Origin: Thermococcus argininiproducens
GTDB lineage: Archaea; Methanobacteriota_B; Thermococci; Thermococcales; Thermococcaceae
Direction: 5' to 3'
Assembly: GCF_023746595.1 (NCBI RefSeq)
Contig: NZ_CP080572.1
Coordinates: 682,001-746,000 of the forward strand
Length of the DNA: 64,000 nucleotides
Shown: piece after piece, positions 60,609-64,000 of the stretch
Position numbering within the stretch: the first letter of the stretch is position 1
Layout: each line of letters opens with the position of its first letter
Made by a program: the position numbers and the translations under genes
Notes under the pieces: generated by a model
The model's database searches: none
What the model was told of the DNA's origin: nothing
The model's input: only the letters and a program-made list of their open reading frames with translations

Positions 60609-63200
60609 ATGATAAGTTTTGCCGATAGAGAATATTCAGATGATGAAATATATGCTATACTTGATGAACCAATTAGAGAGTGGTTTAGAGAGAAATTTGG
60701 GACGTTCACACCCCCTCAGCGTTATGCCGTGGTAGAGATTCATAAAGGAGAAAATGTTTTGATTTCTTCACCAACAGGTAGTGGGAAAACTCTATCCGCT
60801 TTCTTAGCAGCTATAAATGAGCTTGTTCTCCTAGGAAAAAAGGAGGAACTCGAGGATAAAATTTACGTCCTTTATGTTTCCCCACTCAGAGCTTTAAATA
60901 ATGATATACGAAGGAACTTAGAAGAGCCTCTTAGGGAAATACGGGAAGTTGCAAAAACTTTAGGTTATGAGTTGCCGGAGATAAGAGTTGCAGTGAGGAC
61001 AAGTGATACATCAAGCTATGAAAAACAAAAGATGGTGAAGAAGCCGCCTCATATTTTGATCACAACTCCAGAAAGCTTAGCAATAGCTCTAAATGCTCCT
61101 AAATTCAGTCAGAGGTTAAAAACAGTTAAATACGTAATTGTGGACGAAGTCCATGCTCTGGCTGAAAATAAGAGAGGTACTCACTTAGCCCTCAGTCTTG
61201 AGAGGCTTCAAAATTTGGCCGGTGATTTTGTGAGGATTGGTCTTAGTGCAACGATTCACCCTCTTGAAGAAGTTGCCAAGTTCGTTTTTGGCTTTAATGA
61301 GGATGGTACACCTCGTTCAGGACTAATTGTAGATGTGAGTTTTGCAAAGCAAACTGAAATTGTCGTGGAGAGTGTTGTTGAGGATCTCATATATTCTCCT
61401 GCGAGTGAGCTTAGTGAAGCCCTGTACAAACGTTTGGACGAACTCATAGAACAGCACAGAACAACTCTAATATTCACGAATACTAGAAGCGGTGCCGAAA
61501 GAGTTGCTTATCATCTCAAGAAAAAATATCCAAAATATGCTGAATTAATTGAAACCCATCATTCAAGTCTTTCTAGAGATGTTAGGCTTGAGGTAGAGGA
61601 GAAACTAAAGAGGGGAGAACTCAAAGCAGTAGTCTCTAGTACCTCCCTGGAACTTGGAATTGACATTGGAAGCATTGACTTGGTTGTTTTAATAGGATCA
61701 CCGAAAAGTGTGAATAGGGCTTTGCAAAGAATTGGAAGAGCGGGTCATAGATTGCATGAGGTCAGTAAGGGAGTAATTCTTGTTTTGGATAGAGATGATC
61801 TGGTAGAGTGCACAGTCTTAGCTCACAACGCAAGGAATAGAAGGCTTGATAGAATTAAAATTCCTCAGAACCCGTTGGATGTTCTCGTGCAACATGTTCT
61901 TGGGATGGCCCTGGAGAGGGTCTGGGATATAGAGGAAGCATATAATCTTGTGAGAAGGTCCTATCCCTATCGTAACTTGAGTTTTGAAGATTTTATGTCT
62001 GTTTTGCGTTACTTGGCGGGAGAATACACAGGGTTAGAAGAGAAAAGGGTCTATGCGAAAGTATGGCTAGATGAGGAAGAGGGTAAATTCGGTAGACGAG
62101 GCAAAATGACGAGGGCTATTTATTACATGAATACAGGTACAATTCCTGATGAGGCTAAGATTGAGGTCTTTACTCTCGATAAACACTTTATAGGCACTGT
62201 TGAAGAGGAATTTGCTGAGAGATTGATGCCAGGAGATATTTTTGTTCTATCTGGAAGGACATATGAGTTTAGGAAATCTAGGGCCAATAGAATTTATGTT
62301 CAACCCAAAGAGGGCGCAAAGCCTACAATTCCAGCTTGGTTTTCCGAAATGCTTCCCTTGAGTTTTGATCTTGCATTAGATGTTCAAAGATTTAGGAGGG
62401 AGGTTAAAAATCTCTTAGATAACAAAAGAGCCAAGAGTTTTCTAATGAAGAAATACCAGATAGATGAGAAAGCGGCAAAGGCCATTATGGGCTATTTTAG
62501 AGAGCAAGCAAGGTATTCAACCGTTCCTGGGGATGAAATAATTCTTGTTGAAGAGATCTTTGATGAAAGAAGGGCAAAATACTTCTTCCATACCTTGATA
62601 GGCAGGAGGGCCAATGAAGCCTTAAGCAGGGCCTTTGCTTATTTGATTAGTAAGAAAAAGAGATGCAATGTAGGAATAGCTATAAGCGATAATGGTTTTA
62701 TGCTTATTTTGCCTAAAGAAAAAGTTCTGAGTGAAAATGAAGTCAAAGAACTTTTCCAAGTAGAAGATTTAAGAGAAACTCTAAAGAAGGCCTTGGATAA
62801 TACGGAGCTTTTGAAGAGGCGTTTTAGACACGTAGCCAACAGAGGATTACTAATACTAAGACGTTACATGGGGCGGAAGAAGAGCCTAAGTAGACAGCAA
62901 CTCAATGCACAGACTTTATTGAGGCTTTTAAAGAAAAATTATCCAGAGTTCCCACTTCTCAAAGAGGTTTATCGTGAGATAATGGAGGATAAGATGGATA
63001 TAGAGAATGCGGAAATTTTCTTGAGCTGGGTAAGGGAAGGTAAGATAAAAGTGGTGGTAGAGCATAATGAACTGCCATCACCTTTTGCCTTTAACCTTGA
63101 AGTGATTGGAGCTAGTGATGTTGTGCTGATGGAAGATAGGAGAGAGTTGATTAAGCAGTTGCATAGTAAAATAATGAAACTAATAGAAGAAAAAGCTTAA
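60609..63200 (+). CDS. lhr: Lhr-family ATP-dependent helicase
   Basis: 863 residues of superfamily 2. Walker A SPTGSGKT is at 54-61; then SPLRAL (Ia), TTPESL (Ib), DEVHAL (II), SAT (III), the second RecA domain with IFTNTRSGAE, SSTSLELGIDIGSID and QRIGRAGHR (VI), and the Lhr-core winged-helix and DUF4145-like C-terminal parts. Archaeal Lhr proteins unwind DNA and RNA-DNA hybrids in repair; this one is of the aLhr2-like type. ATG follows GAAGGGG. Confidence 0.93.
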   Translation: MISFADREYSDDEIYAILDEPIREWFREKFGTFTPPQRYAVVEIHKGENVLISSPTGSGKTLSAFLAAINELVLLGKKEELEDKIYVLYVSPLRALNNDIRRNLEEPLREIREVAKTLGYELPEIRVAVRTSDTSSYEKQKMVKKPPHILITTPESLAIALNAPKFSQRLKTVKYVIVDEVHALAENKRGTHLALSLERLQNLAGDFVRIGLSATIHPLEEVAKFVFGFNEDGTPRSGLIVDVSFAKQTEIVVESVVEDLIYSPASELSEALYKRLDELIEQHRTTLIFTNTRSGAERVAYHLKKKYPKYAELIETHHSSLSRDVRLEVEEKLKRGELKAVVSSTSLELGIDIGSIDLVVLIGSPKSVNRALQRIGRAGHRLHEVSKGVILVLDRDDLVECTVLAHNARNRRLDRIKIPQNPLDVLVQHVLGMALERVWDIEEAYNLVRRSYPYRNLSFEDFMSVLRYLAGEYTGLEEKRVYAKVWLDEEEGKFGRRGKMTRAIYYMNTGTIPDEAKIEVFTLDKHFIGTVEEEFAERLMPGDIFVLSGRTYEFRKSRANRIYVQPKEGAKPTIPAWFSEMLPLSFDLALDVQRFRREVKNLLDNKRAKSFLMKKYQIDEKAAKAIMGYFREQARYSTVPGDEIILVEEIFDERRAKYFFHTLIGRRANEALSRAFAYLISKKKRCNVGIAISDNGFMLILPKEKVLSENEVKELFQVEDLRETLKKALDNTELLKRRFRHVANRGLLILRRYMGRKKSLSRQQLNAQTLLRLLKKNYPEFPLLKEVYREIMEDKMDIENAEIFLSWVREGKIKVVVEHNELPSPFAFNLEVIGASDVVLMEDRRELIKQLHSKIMKLIEEKA

Positions 63201-63234
63201 ATACGTCAACGAGCCAAAGATAGTGGTGGGATCT

Positions 63235-64000
63235 GTGAAAAAGAGGTGGATTGCCAATTTTGTGCTGCTTTTGTTAGCTCTTTATACTGCTAATTACGCT
63301 GAACTAATCTCAGAAAAAGACCCCGTGTTGAACACTTTGTGGAGGTTAGATTTTGGAAATTTCGAGGAAAATATTGCGGGTATTAAATTTATAGAGAGTC
63401 GAATAGTAATTGCGACCTCACATAATGATATCGAAAGGGATGCTAAAAATGCTCATCTCATTATCATCGATGAAAAAGGCAATGTGCTAAGAAATGTCAC
63501 TCTTCTGCGGTTTGTTGCTTCTTTCGATGCCTCCCAGAGAATTATTGCACTGGGGACTGCAGATCTAAAATGGCTCAATGAATCCACCTTCACATTTTCT
63601 CCCTTTTACCTTGTAGTTTATTCTCCAAACGGTTCTGAGCTCTGGAGAAGAGAATTTAACGCGACATCAGTGAGTACTGCCAATGATTTAGTTGTAGTGA
63701 GAGGCTATATAAAAAATGGTAGTATAGTGAAGGTCTTTGACATAAATGGAAACGACCTCTGGAGTTTGAATTTTGGTGAAAAAGTCGCAACAAATGGAAA
63801 AATTGTTGTAGTGGCTGAGAAGGGTAAAATTTATTTCTTTTCCAGAGATGCCGAGCTTATAAAAATTGTTGAACCTTGGAAAGGGATAGTTGATCGTATG
63901 AGACTTACAGATGATGGAAAGCTTGTTGTGGTTTTCTACTCCCGTGAAGGGCAGTTTTTAGGAGTTTATGACAAGAATGGCGACTTTCTTTGGGGTAAAA
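63235..64000 (+). CDS. Secreted beta-propeller protein (partial, first 255 residues)
   Basis: GTG 63235 follows GGTGGGATCT, and the frame stays open to the right edge. Residues 5-22 form a signal sequence. The mature part is a run of blades of the type G-x-hhh-h-D-x-x-G-x-x-h-W (for example VFDINGNDLWSLNFG, VYSPNGSELWRREF, VYDKNGDFLW), like PQQ or WD40 propellers with several N-x-S/T sites. Probably surface-exposed; substrate unknown. A TATA-like GCTTAAATACG (63195-63205) lies over the helicase stop. Confidence 0.75.
   Translation, partial: MKKRWIANFVLLLLALYTANYAELISEKDPVLNTLWRLDFGNFEENIAGIKFIESRIVIATSHNDIERDAKNAHLIIIDEKGNVLRNVTLLRFVASFDASQRIIALGTADLKWLNESTFTFSPFYLVVYSPNGSELWRREFNATSVSTANDLVVVRGYIKNGSIVKVFDINGNDLWSLNFGEKVATNGKIVVVAEKGKIYFFSRDAELIKIVEPWKGIVDRMRLTDDGKLVVVFYSREGQFLGVYDKNGDFLWGK

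Overview
The window is chromosomal DNA from a hyperthermophilic euryarchaeon of the order Thermococcales. The supporting genes are archaeal RFC small and large subunits, RadB, TBP, FAU-1, Trm5a-type tRNA methyltransferase, class I LysRS, diphthine synthase, branched-chain polyamine synthase, indolepyruvate oxidoreductase next to an ADP-forming acyl-CoA synthetase, and a GC-rich 16S-tRNA-Ala-23S operon without 5S in otherwise AT-rich DNA. The 59-residue ferredoxin with four cysteine ligands and the low GC outside the rRNA suggest a low-GC Thermococcus (T. litoralis/T. sibiricus-like) rather than Pyrococcus; this species-level guess is inference.

Layout. 1-12.9 kb: end of kbl, an operator-like palindrome with a candidate small RNA, an unknown membrane-anchored protein, rfcS-rfcL, trm5a with a DUF835 protein, moaA, a winged-helix protein overlapping fau-1, radB with a metallo-beta-lactamase gene, a DUF1614 protein and prs. 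13.5-18.6 kb: the rRNA operon with both processing stems visible. 18.6-31 kb: HAD phosphatase and DUF366 pair, a dolichol-kinase-like protein, lysS, an orphan iorB-like gene, an 82-bp mobile-element relic next to a DtxR-type regulator with a perfect palindromic operator, purine permease, malic enzyme, dphB, bpsA, an Fe-S assembly protein, ferredoxin, pncB and a PTPS-family gene. 31-42.9 kb: metG, a membrane-bound winged-helix regulator with a secreted helical protein, two TauE/SafE permeases, an M42 peptidase, tbp, a histone-deacetylase-family gene split by a 374-bp IS200/IS605-type element without a transposase, and an ABC exporter. 42.9-64 kb: acdA-iorA-iorB, a C/D box guide RNA, a sugar-nucleotide/tmk operon, PEP carboxykinase, an MgtE-like carrier followed by two PhoU-RCK_C proteins, a phosphoesterase/CBS pair, the two-gene cyclic 2,3-diphosphoglycerate pathway, an amino acid permease, an Lhr-type helicase and the start of a secreted beta-propeller protein.

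Functional themes are replication and transcription (RFC, RadB, Lhr, TBP), translation and rRNA/tRNA modification (rRNA operon, LysRS, MetRS, Trm5a, DphB, the C/D guide, FAU-1), peptide fermentation (IorAB, AcdA, ferredoxin), C3/C4 metabolism (malic enzyme, PEPCK) and heat adaptation (BpsA, cDPG synthesis). Most gene starts were set by GGTGA/GGAGG-like ribosome binding sites 4-10 nt upstream; a few genes appear leaderless, with a TATA box about 25-30 bp before the start codon.

The most interesting items are: (1) the precise element insertion in the deacetylase gene, whose removal restores one open frame; (2) the C/D box RNA predicted to methylate the 23S nucleotide equivalent to E. coli C1920, on the 23S encoded in this window; (3) the MgtE-PhoU-RCK_C operon as a possible nucleotide-gated cation transport system; (4) symmetrical promoter elements at tbp, at the DtxR gene and upstream of the candidate small RNA.
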